62,702 nucleotides of DNA from Vreelandella alkaliphila. GTDB lineage: Bacteria; Pseudomonadota; Gammaproteobacteria; Pseudomonadales; Halomonadaceae. The translations under genes and the position numbers were made by a program. The notes under the pieces are model-generated. The model made no database searches, was not told the origin of the DNA, and saw only the letters and a program-made list of their open reading frames with translations. The stretch spans positions 1 to 62,702 of the forward strand of contig NZ_JABASV010000016.1 in NCBI RefSeq assembly GCF_016107625.1, read 5' to 3'. Below, one piece after another: positions 51,992 to 62,200 of the stretch (within the stretch, counting starts at the first letter, position 1; each line of letters begins with the position of its first letter).

Positions 51992-54556
51992 TTAAGCCTC
52001 ACCAAGCAACCCCAAGCTCGCCGCAGGCGCTTGACGCCGCAGGCTATAAGAAAGGGCATGTCCGATAATGCCAATCAGTAATGCGCCCCCTAAGGGTAGA
52101 ACTAGCCATAAGCTCACATGCAGGCGCGGTGTTAAATCAAGCCAATAGAGATAAAGCGCGGCAGTGGCAAACTCTGCAAGGAAGGCCCCCATCAAACCGC
52201 TGGCAAAACCGAGCAGCGCATATTCAGCACCTTGTACCCGTGAAATCATTCGGTTACCTGCACCAAATACACGCAGCAAGCCGCTCTCATGGGCGCGTAC
52301 CGGTCGACTAGCCGTCAGTGCTGCATAAAGCACACTAACGCCAGCCATCAGAACCAGAATAAGCACTAGCTCTACCGCTCGGGTGACCTGGGTAAGCACC
52401 TCGCGCACTTGGCCTAAGATGGCATCCACGTTGAGCAGTGATACGCCTGGAAAATCATTAACTAATTGTCGGATTAAGCTCTGCTCTTGTTCTGGCAAGT
52501 GAAACGCGGTGATAAAACTATGGCCAAACGATTCAAGCACGCCCGGTGGAAAAATAACGAAGAAATTTGGGTTAAAACTATCCCAGTTAAGGCTGCGCAG
52601 GCTCTCAATACGGGTAGTGATCGTATCACCGCCGACGGAGAACGTTAGCTCGTCGCCTAACCCAAGGCCAAGGCGCTCTGCTAGTCCATCTTCCACGGAG
52701 ATGGGCACAACGTTAGAAGCTTCCTGAGGCGTGGCCTCCACCTCACTCATCCATCCCTGAGGCCCACGCGGTTGTGAAAACCACTCTCCGGCGACGACCT
52801 GATTACCTTCGGGCAGCGCTGATTGCCAGGTAAGATTCAGTTCACGGCGCAGCGAGTTATCGCCTCTGGCATCAGGAGGAACGGCTTCTATCGGCGGCTG
52901 ACCGTTAATAGCACTGATTCTTCCGCGCACCATTGGGTATAGAGTGCTTTGAGTCTCCACCCGCGGAGCAACCGCATCTTCGAAAGCATCTCGCTCACTG
53001 GGCTGAATATTGATAGCAAAGTAATTAGGGGTATTCGCCGGCAACTGATCCTGCCAGGTGGACAATAAATCCCCCCGCACTAGTACGATCATCGCCATCG
53101 CAAAAAACGTGACCGAAAACGCCAGCAGTTGTCCAAGCCCTGCTTGCTTTCGACGGGCCAGCTGCCTGCCGCCCAACCGAAACGCTTGGCCCCACTCACT
53201 TCCACCGGAAAGCCGTTGAACAGCTTTCAACAGGCCGTTTAGCAACAGCGTGCTAGCCATCCATAGAAGCCCTAACAGGGCCGCACCGCCAATGAGTAGC
53301 GCCAGTGCAAGCGAAAAACTACCTGAGTAAAGCCACAACAGGCCACCAAACACTAGACTCGCCACTCCCACTACTAACCAAGCAGACGGCGGTAGTGGGT
53401 CAAGCTCACGACGCAACACTTTCAGCGCACTGACACGCTTAATGCGTAACAGTGTGGGGCCAGCAAAACCAACCAGTACCGCAAGCGCAGTAAAAATGCC
53501 CAGCCAGAGCGGCATAATGCCGGGGGGTGGTAAAGTCATAGGCAGAAAACTTGTTAACAGCCAAAGCAGCACAGCCTGACCAATAAGCCCTAACAGCGCG
53601 CCAATAATTGCGGCCATCAGTGCGAGTCCCATTAGTTGCAGGGTAAAAATAGTCACCAGTTGATATTGACTAGCGCCGAAGCAGCGCAGCAACGCCGCGG
53701 TGTCCAGATGGCGTTCAACGTAACGACGAGTCGACATAGCCACCGCGACGCCCGCTAATAATACCGCCGCCAATCCGGCAAGCCCAAGATAACTCTCAGC
53801 GCGTTGAAGCGCGTTGCCTAACTGAGGACGGTCAACACGTACATCACGTACGTCTACCCCATTACGTTTTAGTTCGGCCAGCAAGCCCTGTACTTGCTCC
53901 AGTGCTGTAGGAGGCCCAGCAGCAAGCAGTTCAAACTCGAGCCGTGACCCTAACTGCACCAATCCTGTTGCTTCCAAGTCGGCGGTATTAAGCATTAAAC
54001 GAGGATTAAAATTACTAAAACCAGCTGACTGATCCGCCTCGCGCTCGATAATCCCACTAATAAGCAGTTCTGCTTGGCCTACTTGAACACGGTCGCCTAT
54101 CGCAATGTCAATCAGCTGCGCTAACCGTGGGTCTGCCCAGGCTTCCCCAGGCGGTGGGCCTGATGCAATCTGCTCAACCCCGTCCCCACGATCCACATGG
54201 GAAACGCCATAGTGAGGATAGACATCATCCACCGCTTTCAAGCTAGCTGGCTGGAAGCGCTCACCACGACTAATCATTGACACTAGATCAACCTGATCAC
54301 TCAGCGTAAACCCCGCTTGCTCTAGCGTGGTGCGTAGCTCCTCAGAGAATGGCTCGCGCTGCTCAAGAACTAAGTCGCCACCCAGCATCTGACCTGCTTG
54401 GCGCTCTAACCCACGCTCCAGGCGATCTAAAAAAAAGGCGATCATGGTAGAAGCGGCAACGGCCAACACCAGCGCGACAAACAGTGCGCGAACATCAGCC
54501 GCGCGTAAGTCACGTTTCAAACTACGTGCCGCAAGCCGCCAGTTTATATCACTCAT
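51992..54556 (-). CDS. ybbP: ABC transporter permease, YbbP/FtsX-like
   Basis: 854-residue inner-membrane permease. TM1 (LFVALVLAVAASTMIAFFL) is followed by a MacB-type periplasmic domain (about 50-250), three TM helices (about 260-385), two or more central TMs, a second periplasmic domain (about 515-715) and a last FtsX block of three TMs (LVLILVLMAGVSVLYAALTAS). The ATG at 54556 overlaps the ATPase stop by 8 bp. This FtsX-duplicated type belongs with the ATPase YbbA. The substrate is not known; lipid or lipoprotein handling is only an analogy with LolCDE. Confidence 0.88.
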   Translation of the reverse strand: MSDINWRLAARSLKRDLRAADVRALFVALVLAVAASTMIAFFLDRLERGLERQAGQMLGGDLVLEQREPFSEELRTTLEQAGFTLSDQVDLVSMISRGERFQPASLKAVDDVYPHYGVSHVDRGDGVEQIASGPPPGEAWADPRLAQLIDIAIGDRVQVGQAELLISGIIEREADQSAGFSNFNPRLMLNTADLEATGLVQLGSRLEFELLAAGPPTALEQVQGLLAELKRNGVDVRDVRVDRPQLGNALQRAESYLGLAGLAAVLLAGVAVAMSTRRYVERHLDTAALLRCFGASQYQLVTIFTLQLMGLALMAAIIGALLGLIGQAVLLWLLTSFLPMTLPPPGIMPLWLGIFTALAVLVGFAGPTLLRIKRVSALKVLRRELDPLPPSAWLVVGVASLVFGGLLWLYSGSFSLALALLIGGAALLGLLWMASTLLLNGLLKAVQRLSGGSEWGQAFRLGGRQLARRKQAGLGQLLAFSVTFFAMAMIVLVRGDLLSTWQDQLPANTPNYFAINIQPSERDAFEDAVAPRVETQSTLYPMVRGRISAINGQPPIEAVPPDARGDNSLRRELNLTWQSALPEGNQVVAGEWFSQPRGPQGWMSEVEATPQEASNVVPISVEDGLAERLGLGLGDELTFSVGGDTITTRIESLRSLNWDSFNPNFFVIFPPGVLESFGHSFITAFHLPEQEQSLIRQLVNDFPGVSLLNVDAILGQVREVLTQVTRAVELVLILVLMAGVSVLYAALTASRPVRAHESGLLRVFGAGNRMISRVQGAEYALLGFASGLMGAFLAEFATAALYLYWLDLTPRLHVSLWLVLPLGGALLIGIIGHALSYSLRRQAPAASLGLLGEA

Positions 54557-55382
54557 CGCCACCCCCGTTTACAGCAGCGGTTGGTTCAAACGGCATTAAC
54601 TGCCCGTTAGCCAGGCGTAAACATCGGTCGCAGCGGCGTGCAAGTGCGTGGTCGTGGGTCACTAAAATTAGCGTCGTGCCTGCTTCACGGTTTAGCGTGA
54701 AGAGCAAGTCAATAATCTGTGCCCCCGTATCAGGGTCAAGGTTACCGGTTGGTTCGTCGGCAAAGACTAGCTCAGGGTCGGTAACGAATGCGCGTGCAAT
54801 GGCAACGCGCTGCTGCTCACCTCCCGAAAGCTGCTTAGGCAGATGTTCTGTGCGCTCACCAAGCCCGACTCGCTCAAGCCATTGAGCCGCGGCCTGAGTT
54901 TCTCCTGCTCGGGGAGACAGCTCTAACGGCAATAGCACATTTTCCAATGCACTTAACGTCGGTAGCAGCTGAAAGTTTTGAAATACAAAACCGACTCTTC
55001 CAGCCCGCAACGCAGCACGCCCATCTTCATCCATTTGGCTTAGCGGCTGGCCAAATAGCGTGAGTTCACCATCACTGGGCGTATCCAACCCTGCCAACAG
55101 CCCTAGCAAGGTCGACTTACCAGCACCGCTTTTACCAAGAATGGCAACACTTTCTCCCGCTGCCACGCTAAGCGCAAGGTCGTGTAAGATAGTTAGCGAA
55201 CGTTCACCGCTTTTCACCTGTTTAGAAAGTTTCTCAGCATGAAGTACTGGCTGGTGAGCTTGCTTGTGAGGAACCTTGCTGGCGGTGATGGTGTCGGTGG
55301 TGGGCTGATGCGAAGAGGCAATATCGGTTGGCAAATTAGTTGTTGGGTTCAAGTTGGCTTGTGGATCAGAGGAGTAAGACAT
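54549..55382 (-). CDS. ybbA: ABC transporter ATP-binding protein, YbbA/LolD-like
   Basis: ATPase partner of the permease downstream. Walker A is GKSGAGKSTLL, the Q-loop FVFQNFQLLPTLSALENVLL, the signature LSGGEQQRVAIARAF, Walker B ELVFADEP and the H-loop LVTHDHAL. The conserved domain starts at about residue 47 (VLHAEKLSKQV), preceded by a Thr/Pro/Gln-rich extension unlike E. coli YbbA. The ATG at 55382 overlaps the tesA ATG on the other strand (CATG); an ATG four codons upstream (55394) is possible. No good ribosome binding site is seen for either. Confidence 0.88.
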   Translation of the reverse strand: MSYSSDPQANLNPTTNLPTDIASSHQPTTDTITASKVPHKQAHQPVLHAEKLSKQVKSGERSLTILHDLALSVAAGESVAILGKSGAGKSTLLGLLAGLDTPSDGELTLFGQPLSQMDEDGRAALRAGRVGFVFQNFQLLPTLSALENVLLPLELSPRAGETQAAAQWLERVGLGERTEHLPKQLSGGEQQRVAIARAFVTDPELVFADEPTGNLDPDTGAQIIDLLFTLNREAGTTLILVTHDHALARRCDRCLRLANGQLMPFEPTAAVNGGGDE

Positions 55383-56052
55383 GAAGCATGGCATCCCTGT
55401 AGCGTGGCAAAGACTGAACCGCATGGTAACCGGAGGGTTGCTGGCACTGATAGTCATCTTTAGCGCGCCGGCACTCAACGCCGACCAACCCCCAACACTT
55501 TTAGTCATGGGCGATAGTCTTAGTGCCGCCTATGGTATAGAGCAAGAACGGGGCTGGGTCACGTTATTGGCTGAGCGGCTAGAAGGTGAAGCCCAGGTTA
55601 TAAATGCCAGTATCAGCGGTGAAACGACGTCCGGCGGTGCACAACGATTGGCTAACATCATCGGACAGCGACAGCCTGATATCGTTCTGTTAGAGCTCGG
55701 TGGCAACGATGGGTTACGCGGCCTTCCGCCTACTCAAATGCGTTCCAATCTAGCTAGTATGATTGAACAAAGCCAACAGGCAGGTGCTGACGTACTGCTT
55801 CTCGGCATTGATATTCCGCCCAACTATGGCCAAGCCTACCGTGATGCCTTCACAGGCGTTTTCCATTCGTTAGCTGATGAGTATGACGTGTCTCTCGTCC
55901 CTTTCTTGTTGGAAGACGTAGCACTTAACGAACAACTGATGCAAGACGACGGCATTCACCCCACCGCCGAGGCTCAGCCAATTATTTTAGACAACGTTTG
56001 GCCAGCACTGGAACCACTGCTCGACAGCGTGTTTCAAGCATCCGCCAAATGA
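55381..56052 (+). CDS. tesA: Acyl-CoA thioesterase/lysophospholipase TesA (SGNH hydrolase)
   Basis: Periplasmic multifunctional esterase acting on acyl thioesters and lysophospholipids. A signal peptide ends near ALNA (34). GDSL block: MGDSLSAAYG with catalytic Ser46; block III GGNDGLRG; block V DDGIHPT with Asp190 and His193. 223 residues against 208 in E. coli. GAGGAG lies 6 bases before the ATG, so this start is well supported. It is divergent from ybbA-ybbP, as in E. coli, but the two start codons share bases here. Confidence 0.94.
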   Translation: MKHGIPVAWQRLNRMVTGGLLALIVIFSAPALNADQPPTLLVMGDSLSAAYGIEQERGWVTLLAERLEGEAQVINASISGETTSGGAQRLANIIGQRQPDIVLLELGGNDGLRGLPPTQMRSNLASMIEQSQQAGADVLLLGIDIPPNYGQAYRDAFTGVFHSLADEYDVSLVPFLLEDVALNEQLMQDDGIHPTAEAQPIILDNVWPALEPLLDSVFQASAK

Positions 56053-56172
56053 GGTGACGACAGTCCTCCCTCCGCGTTTAAAGCTAGTACTTTCTAATGA
56101 GAAGATATTACTGAGGAGATAGTGCACTTCAACGCAGTAGCTTGTAGGCTTAACGCTTATTAACTATTACTC

Positions 56173-56886
56173 ATGGCGTTTATGCCTGCCTCCTCTCGCT
56201 CCCAACTTAAGCAACTTTCGCGTCGACAGTTTTTAGCTACTGTCGGCGCTGTTGTGCTGAGCTCAGGATTAGGTTTTCACGCCTCGCCTGCAACAGCCTT
56301 CAACCCCCAACGATTACGGCAGAGCATGCAACAACAGTATGGCCAAAGCGGTCTTGCTGTTTTAGAAGAGTGGTTTGCCATGCTGGAGCGTTTGCGTGGG
56401 CAAGAGGTGCAAATGCAACTTCGCGAGGTCAACGACTTCTTTAATCGCCGAGTACGTTGGATTGATGATATCCACGTATGGGGACAAGAGGACTACTGGG
56501 CGACGCCATTAGAGGCCATGGGTAAAGCACAAGGCGACTGCGAAGATTACTCCATTGCCAAGTACATCACCCTGAAGCAACTAGGTGTTCCCGGTGAACG
56601 CCTGCGCATGATTTATGTTCGGGCACGCATTGGCCGCAGCCAGATCACCCAGGCACATATGGTACTTGGCTACTACTCAACGCCCAGTGCCGAGCCGTTA
56701 GTACTTGATAATATTGCGCCTTCTATTACCCCTGCTTCTCAGCGCACTGACCTAGACCCAGTATTCAGTTTTAATAGCGATGGGTTATGGGCTGGTAGCA
56801 CAACGCAATCACGTGCCGACCCGTTAGCGCGACTATCACGCTGGCGCAATGTCGTTGAACGGATGCAATCACAAGGTTTTATTTAA
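56173..56886 (+). CDS. lapG: LapG-like periplasmic cysteine protease (transglutaminase-like)
   Basis: Calcium-dependent protease that cuts the N-terminal retention module of LapA-type adhesins and so frees them from the cell surface. Residues 16-43 contain a twin-arginine-like export signal (SRRQFLATVGAVVLSS). The catalytic triad is visible: C123 in AQGDCEDYSIAKY, H162 in TQAHMVLGYY and D179 in VLDNI. The conserved WGQEDYWATPLEAMG is also typical. 237 residues. No clear ribosome binding site precedes the ATG at 56173 or the one at 56182. lapD follows 14 bp later and the adhesin gene is close by. Confidence 0.92.
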   Translation: MAFMPASSRSQLKQLSRRQFLATVGAVVLSSGLGFHASPATAFNPQRLRQSMQQQYGQSGLAVLEEWFAMLERLRGQEVQMQLREVNDFFNRRVRWIDDIHVWGQEDYWATPLEAMGKAQGDCEDYSIAKYITLKQLGVPGERLRMIYVRARIGRSQITQAHMVLGYYSTPSAEPLVLDNIAPSITPASQRTDLDPVFSFNSDGLWAGSTTQSRADPLARLSRWRNVVERMQSQGFI

Positions 56887-56900
56887 GAGGATTAAGCACT

Positions 56901-58805
56901 ATGTCGCTGATTAAACAGCTCTGGCTGGCCATTATTGCGCTACTGTTGCTTTCGTTTATCGGCAGCCTTGCGATCAGCATCACTTCGAGCCGTGACTATA
57001 TCGAGCAGGAAGTGCGCATTAAAAACGAAGACAATGCAACGGCATTGGCACTTTCCATGAGCCAGCTCGATAAGGACGTGGTAACACTAGAACTGTTAAT
57101 CTCCGCACAGTTTGATACTGGCTATTATCGCCGCATTACCCTGCGAGACACCGAGGGCCAGGTGCTCATTGAGCGTTCGGCCAACGAATATAGTGGCGAT
57201 GTACCCGCCTGGTTCCGCAACGTTATTCGCTTTGATGTGCCGATTGGCACGGCAACGATTCAAGACGGCTGGCGGCAATTCGGTACGCTTGAACTCGAAA
57301 GCCAGCACAGTTTCGCCTATACCTCTTTGTGGCGCATTATGCTTGAGCTTGCAGGCTGGTTCTTGCTGGCCGGCGCTATCAGTCTCGCCATTGCCACCGT
57401 TGTGGTGCGCGGTATCAAGCATCCTCTGGTACGGGTTGTCGCCCAGGCAAAAGATATCAGCGCCCGACGCTTTACCACCATTAAAGAACCCCGCACGTTA
57501 GAGCTACGCGAAGTGGCCCAAGCAATGAACGTTCTGTCTGCTAGTGTGCACCAAATGCTCAGCCAGGAAAGCCAAAAACTGGATGAGCTACGTCGCCACC
57601 TGCAACACGATCGTGTCACAGGGGCGCTCAATCGCGATGTGTTTATGAGCCGTTTATCATCGTTACTGGGGAGTGAAGATGCCCGTGCCACGGGGCTGAT
57701 GATAATGACCAGAGTGGAGTCGCTTGAAATCCTCAATGAACAGCTAGGCCACCAAGCTACTGATCAGTTACTCAGTGAGTTAGTGACACAACTCTCTCAG
57801 TTGGCCCCCACGCCAGAAGAAGCACTGGTTGGGCGATTAAACGGTAGTGATTTTATCCTCATGCTGCCTTTAGAAGCAGAGGCTAGCGCACTCATACCGC
57901 GTCTTCGTCAAGCACTTGATAGCATCGCGCTCAAGGCGCCCAATATCGGCATGCGTTTACCAACCGCTGTGGTTGCCTACACACCTCATGATGATCGAGG
58001 TGGTTTATTGGCTACGTTAGACGACGCCCTTGCCGAAGCCGAAAGTGCGAGCGCCCACACCACAGTTGCTATACGAGAGCATCAGCATAACTCTCTCTTT
58101 GGCAATCATGCCGAATGGCGTTCGGCGCTAAATGCCGCGATTGCGCTGGGCCCCCAGCTCGCTTATTTCCCAGTTATTGATGCCCACCACGACGTACTAC
58201 ATTACGAATGTCCTGCTCGCCTAGAGCTTGCCAATCACTGGCAAACAGCTGGCACGTTTATTCCCTGGATCTCGCGCTTTAACTTAGAGCCCGCGCTCGA
58301 TATTGCCGTGGTTAAGAAAGCCCTTGAGCAACTCGCTTACAGTCCAGCGCACGCCATTGGCATTAATCTTTCAATTGCCTCAATTACTAATGCTGAGTTT
58401 GTTATTGAGCTAAGAATGTTGCTCGAAAAACAACCGCAACTTGCCAAACAGCTGTGCTTCGAAGTGCCCGCTATGTTGAACAGTCACGCTATTGGTAGCC
58501 TTCGCGGCTTATGTGCCGCGCTAAGGCCATTAGGTTGTCAGTTTGGAATTGAACATGTCGGGGCAGAATTCACCAAACTTGCCGATTTACACGACATCGG
58601 GCTTGCCTATCTAAAAATAGACAGCAGCTTGATTGGAGGGATTCATACCTCTCACGAACAGCAAACCATCGTGCGAGGTATGGCCACGCTATGCCACTCC
58701 CTTGGCATTCAGGTGATCGCAGAAGGGGTGACTGAACAAGCTGAATTGGAAAGCCTCTTCAGCGTAGGCGTTGACGGAGCTACCGGCCCAGGCGTACGCG
58801 CATAA
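56901..58805 (+). CDS. lapD: LapD-like c-di-GMP receptor controlling LapG
   Basis: Inner-membrane receptor that sequesters LapG when c-di-GMP is high. TM1 (LWLAIIALLLLSFIGSLAIS) is followed by a LapD/MoxY periplasmic output domain (about 27-145), TM2 (about 150-172), HAMP (about 173-228) and a GGDEF-like domain whose signature is degenerate (RLNGSDF near 313). The EAL-like domain has ECPARL near 435 instead of EAL, with IGINLSIASI and VIAEGVTE kept. Degenerate active sites indicate binding without catalysis, as in Pseudomonas LapD. 634 residues. AGAGGA precedes the ATG. Confidence 0.94.
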   Translation: MSLIKQLWLAIIALLLLSFIGSLAISITSSRDYIEQEVRIKNEDNATALALSMSQLDKDVVTLELLISAQFDTGYYRRITLRDTEGQVLIERSANEYSGDVPAWFRNVIRFDVPIGTATIQDGWRQFGTLELESQHSFAYTSLWRIMLELAGWFLLAGAISLAIATVVVRGIKHPLVRVVAQAKDISARRFTTIKEPRTLELREVAQAMNVLSASVHQMLSQESQKLDELRRHLQHDRVTGALNRDVFMSRLSSLLGSEDARATGLMIMTRVESLEILNEQLGHQATDQLLSELVTQLSQLAPTPEEALVGRLNGSDFILMLPLEAEASALIPRLRQALDSIALKAPNIGMRLPTAVVAYTPHDDRGGLLATLDDALAEAESASAHTTVAIREHQHNSLFGNHAEWRSALNAAIALGPQLAYFPVIDAHHDVLHYECPARLELANHWQTAGTFIPWISRFNLEPALDIAVVKKALEQLAYSPAHAIGINLSIASITNAEFVIELRMLLEKQPQLAKQLCFEVPAMLNSHAIGSLRGLCAALRPLGCQFGIEHVGAEFTKLADLHDIGLAYLKIDSSLIGGIHTSHEQQTIVRGMATLCHSLGIQVIAEGVTEQAELESLFSVGVDGATGPGVRA

Positions 58806-58831
58806 GCACCTTCGATAAGGAAGCCATGAAC

Positions 58832-58860
58832 AACAAGGCGTTACAGAGTAACGCCTTGTT
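58832..58860. terminator. Bidirectional hairpin between lapD and the small conserved gene
   Basis: AACAAGGCGTTAC (58832-58844) / GTAACGCCTTGTT (58848-58860), a perfect 13-bp stem with a 3-base loop between converging genes. T-tracts are weak on both strands. Confidence 0.65.
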
Positions 58861-59182
58861 AGATAATACCGCCATCATCACTAATCAAATTGACATCATT
58901 CTTCGCACGCAACGATTTACGTTCCATGATTTTACTCTGCGCCGCCGAAGGCAAGTCAGTAAAACTAAGCACGCCCTTCTCTAGCAGCACTTCCAGCATA
59001 TCTTCCACCACCCGCACAAAAGCCAAGTCGGATGCAATAAACTGCGCCGACTGCCCCGTTTGCTCTGCTAAAAAAGCAAACACTTCGGGTGAATCATCAT
59101 TGATAGTGTCATTACACTCAGGCGATGGCTCTTTGCTGAGCATCACAATCTCCCCTTGGGCGTTGCGTTTGATGTAAAGCAT
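58859..59182 (-). CDS. Small conserved protein of unknown function
   Basis: 107 residues, acidic, without TM segments. The N-terminus MLYIKRNAQGEIVMLSKEP is a pattern I recognise from small pseudomonad and halomonad proteins, some labelled tryptophan-synthase-beta-like without evidence. The middle (FIASDLAFVRVVEDMLEVLLEKG) looks helical and the end (SLRAKNDVNLISDDGGII) is polar. AGAGG lies 7 bases before the ATG. It sits between lapD and the adhesin gene on the adhesin's strand. A link to adhesin control is inference from position. Confidence 0.75.
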   Translation of the reverse strand: MLYIKRNAQGEIVMLSKEPSPECNDTINDDSPEVFAFLAEQTGQSAQFIASDLAFVRVVEDMLEVLLEKGVLSFTDLPSAAQSKIMERKSLRAKNDVNLISDDGGII

Positions 59183-59243
59183 AGCGGCTACCTCTGTAAG
59201 TAAAAGCGCTTAAGTGTAGCTAAACGTAATTCGGCATTGAATA

Positions 59244-59273
59244 CAACAAGGCCGCCCAGTGGGCGGCCTGTTG
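59244..59273 (-). terminator. Probable terminator of the adhesin gene
   Basis: AGGCCGCCC (59249-59257) / GGGCGGCCT (59261-59269), extended by CAAC/GTTG with one bulged base. It lies 14 bp past the adhesin stop and is followed on the minus strand by TTGTTGTATT. Confidence 0.7.
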
Positions 59274-59286
59274 GGGTAGGTAAAGG

Positions 59287-62200
59287 TTATTCGATATCTA
59301 GCTTTCCATTTTGGATCATATGGAGGATTACATCCTGTGATCCGCCACCACCAAAGTCAGAGAAGCTCTTACCCTCTAAACGAATAACTTGATCAGCATT
59401 CTCTTTATCGCCTGCCAAGCCCCCTTCAGAGTTGACATACAGCACTGTATCACCGCTGTCTTCTTCCGCGACAATATAGGCATCTAGCGAGTCACCGTTT
59501 TCATAATCCAATAACTCACCAATATCCAGTTTATCGCCTTCACCCGCGTTGAAGTCCATCACTGTATCTATGGCAGGATTATCCGCAGTGCCCTGGTCAT
59601 TTAACTCCCACTTGAAGGTGTCAGCGCCTAGGCCACCTAAGAGCAGATCGTTACCTTCGCCACCAACCAGCAGATCATCACCACCTTGACCGTAAAGAAT
59701 GTCTTCGCCTTTACCACCATACAGCTCATCATTTCCGCCGCGTGTATCGCCCTCAACGTTGAGCTCAGCATGACCGGCCTTGATGTAGTCATACAACTGC
59801 TGTTCGGTCGGTTCTGCCCCACCATTACTGACCTTCAGGAACTCGATTAGGGCTTTCATACCTGAACCATCTGGCAATTCACGCCCTTCCCAGTCAAGGG
59901 CATCGGTGTTAATGGCATCACCAAATATAATATCGTTGCCATCGCCACCGTTTATAACATCATCGCCCAACTCGGCCAGCTCGGTGTTAGTGGAACCATT
60001 TACTAGGGCAGCATTTAGCTCATCGGCACTATTAACAATATTTACTTCGCCTTGCGGCACATAAGGCGTGAGTTTTATGTCGTCGATAAGGAGTCTTGCA
60101 TTACCAGTCCAGGACTCATTGGTCTCATCATTTACAGTATACGCAATACGGTAAGTACCTTGCTCTAACGCGCCGCTCGCAGCTGAGCTCCAATTATATG
60201 AGTAACCTAACCCCCCCCCCTGATTTTCAACATCAGTCCAGCTGTTACCATCCAGCTTTTGCAGTTTCCACGCTGCACTATCATTAGACCAAATATCAGC
60301 ATGGTATCTAAAAGAAACACCAGCAAATTTATCTGCTCCAACATCAAACTGGGGGGTAGCAACTGTATAAGCAGTATTATTCACCGACGTATCACTAATT
60401 TCCATGTAGCGATTCGCGCTTCCTTCTCGGCTCAACGTGCCGCCTGATGAAGGCTTGCTCCAGCTGTTGGCATTATTCCAACCACTGTTGTTACTAAAAT
60501 CGGCTAATACCTCCTCCGGAATCCCGTAAGGTGCTTTAACTAAGCTCACCTTTTCCGTGTTATCGAAGTATTTAAGATTATTAACGGTAACGCCATCGCC
60601 AATACCAATGGCATGTACCGAGCTTACCCCGCTTAATGAACTAAAGGCTTCGATTGCATCCCGCATGTCCTTCGCGTCTGTGACATTTCCTCTGCCATTG
60701 TCACCACTATTACTGAATGTTGGATCGCCATCCGTCAGGAAGTAGGTTAAATTTTTATAACCATCACTCTCGCCTGGTTGCACCGCAAACCAGTTAGAAG
60801 CCTCAATGAATGCTCCCTCGTAATTAGTACCACCAAGACCTTGTAAACCCTCGGTTTTGGTACGGCCAATTGCAGCCAACAGCTCGTCAATATTGTGCTC
60901 TGTCAGATTCTGAATATTCGCTTTCAGCTCAATATTTGTCTCAAAAGCAATCAGTGAAACATTAATGTCTCCATCATGATCTTTAAGCTGTTCAGCAAGC
61001 TGCAACAGCGAGTCCTTAACCAATTTCATTCTGGAAGCAGAGTAAACACTGTCATTAATCCCATCAGGATTATTGTTAACACTGCCCTGTCCATTCAAGT
61101 CATACTGCATAGAACCTGACGTATCGACAATAAGCGCGACATTGTAGTTTTTTCCAGGCTGAACATTAACATCCGCCCCGCCTTCATCAGCCACAATTAT
61201 GTCGTCGCCTTGACCACCTTCAACGGTGTTATCACCGTTATTGCCGGTCTCAAGCCCACCTTTATACAGAGTAAGGCTAGTGGGAACGTCTACTTTCTCG
61301 AAGTTACCATTAACTTCGATAACTTCGGCAGTAAGATCAGTGTCACCATCTGTTGTAACACTAACCGACCCCTTACCGTTCATATCCAATTTGACTACGT
61401 GTTCCTGACCATCAATTAATACTATTGCTGTCGGGAAGTCATCGCCAGTGAAGGTATATTGACTTGGATCTGGGCGATTAGAAGTCTCGATATCAAAGGT
61501 AACATCCGACGGACCATTGATACTGGTCGCCTCACCATTCATTACTTCTTTGTAGGCAATCGAGTGAACCAAATAGTCATCATCAAAACCAACTGCAGTG
61601 AACTCGGCTCTGCTAAACGTTTCTTCACTTCCAGGCTTGAAGGTATATGAGTTATCAACCCGATCAGACCCACCTGGTGCACGCTCACTTTTCGTGAAGT
61701 TGCCAGCTGCATCGTAGTAAGTCACTAAAGCATCCGTTGACGTGCCACCACCCGATACAACTGCCGAGCCAACAAAGTTTCCATCCTCATCAAAGAATTC
61801 AACCTTGGCTTTTTCGTTGTTGTTTCTCCAAGCGAACTGAACATCAAAGCTTTTCACTTCGTTATTAAAGTCAACGACGATAGCTTCACTTCCAACACCA
61901 GTAACATAGCCAAGCTCGGAGTCAGCGGCACCACCAGAAGTCCTGCCAGCCACGCCAAACCCGTCATGGTTTGTGTTGATAACTTTTGTCAGCGTTCCTA
62001 ACTCACCATTCGCTTTATAAGCAGTCACGGTGAAGCTATCAGTGTTATCAACATTACCAACATTGATCACAGAGGTTTTAGTCACAGTGGCATTAATACT
62101 GACGGTGGTGACGTCGTTGTCGTCAACCGTGGCCACCGTGGCGGTGCTGGTGGTGTCCAGGGCTTCGTAGTTGCCACCCTCGGTGCCGGTGATGCTCAGG

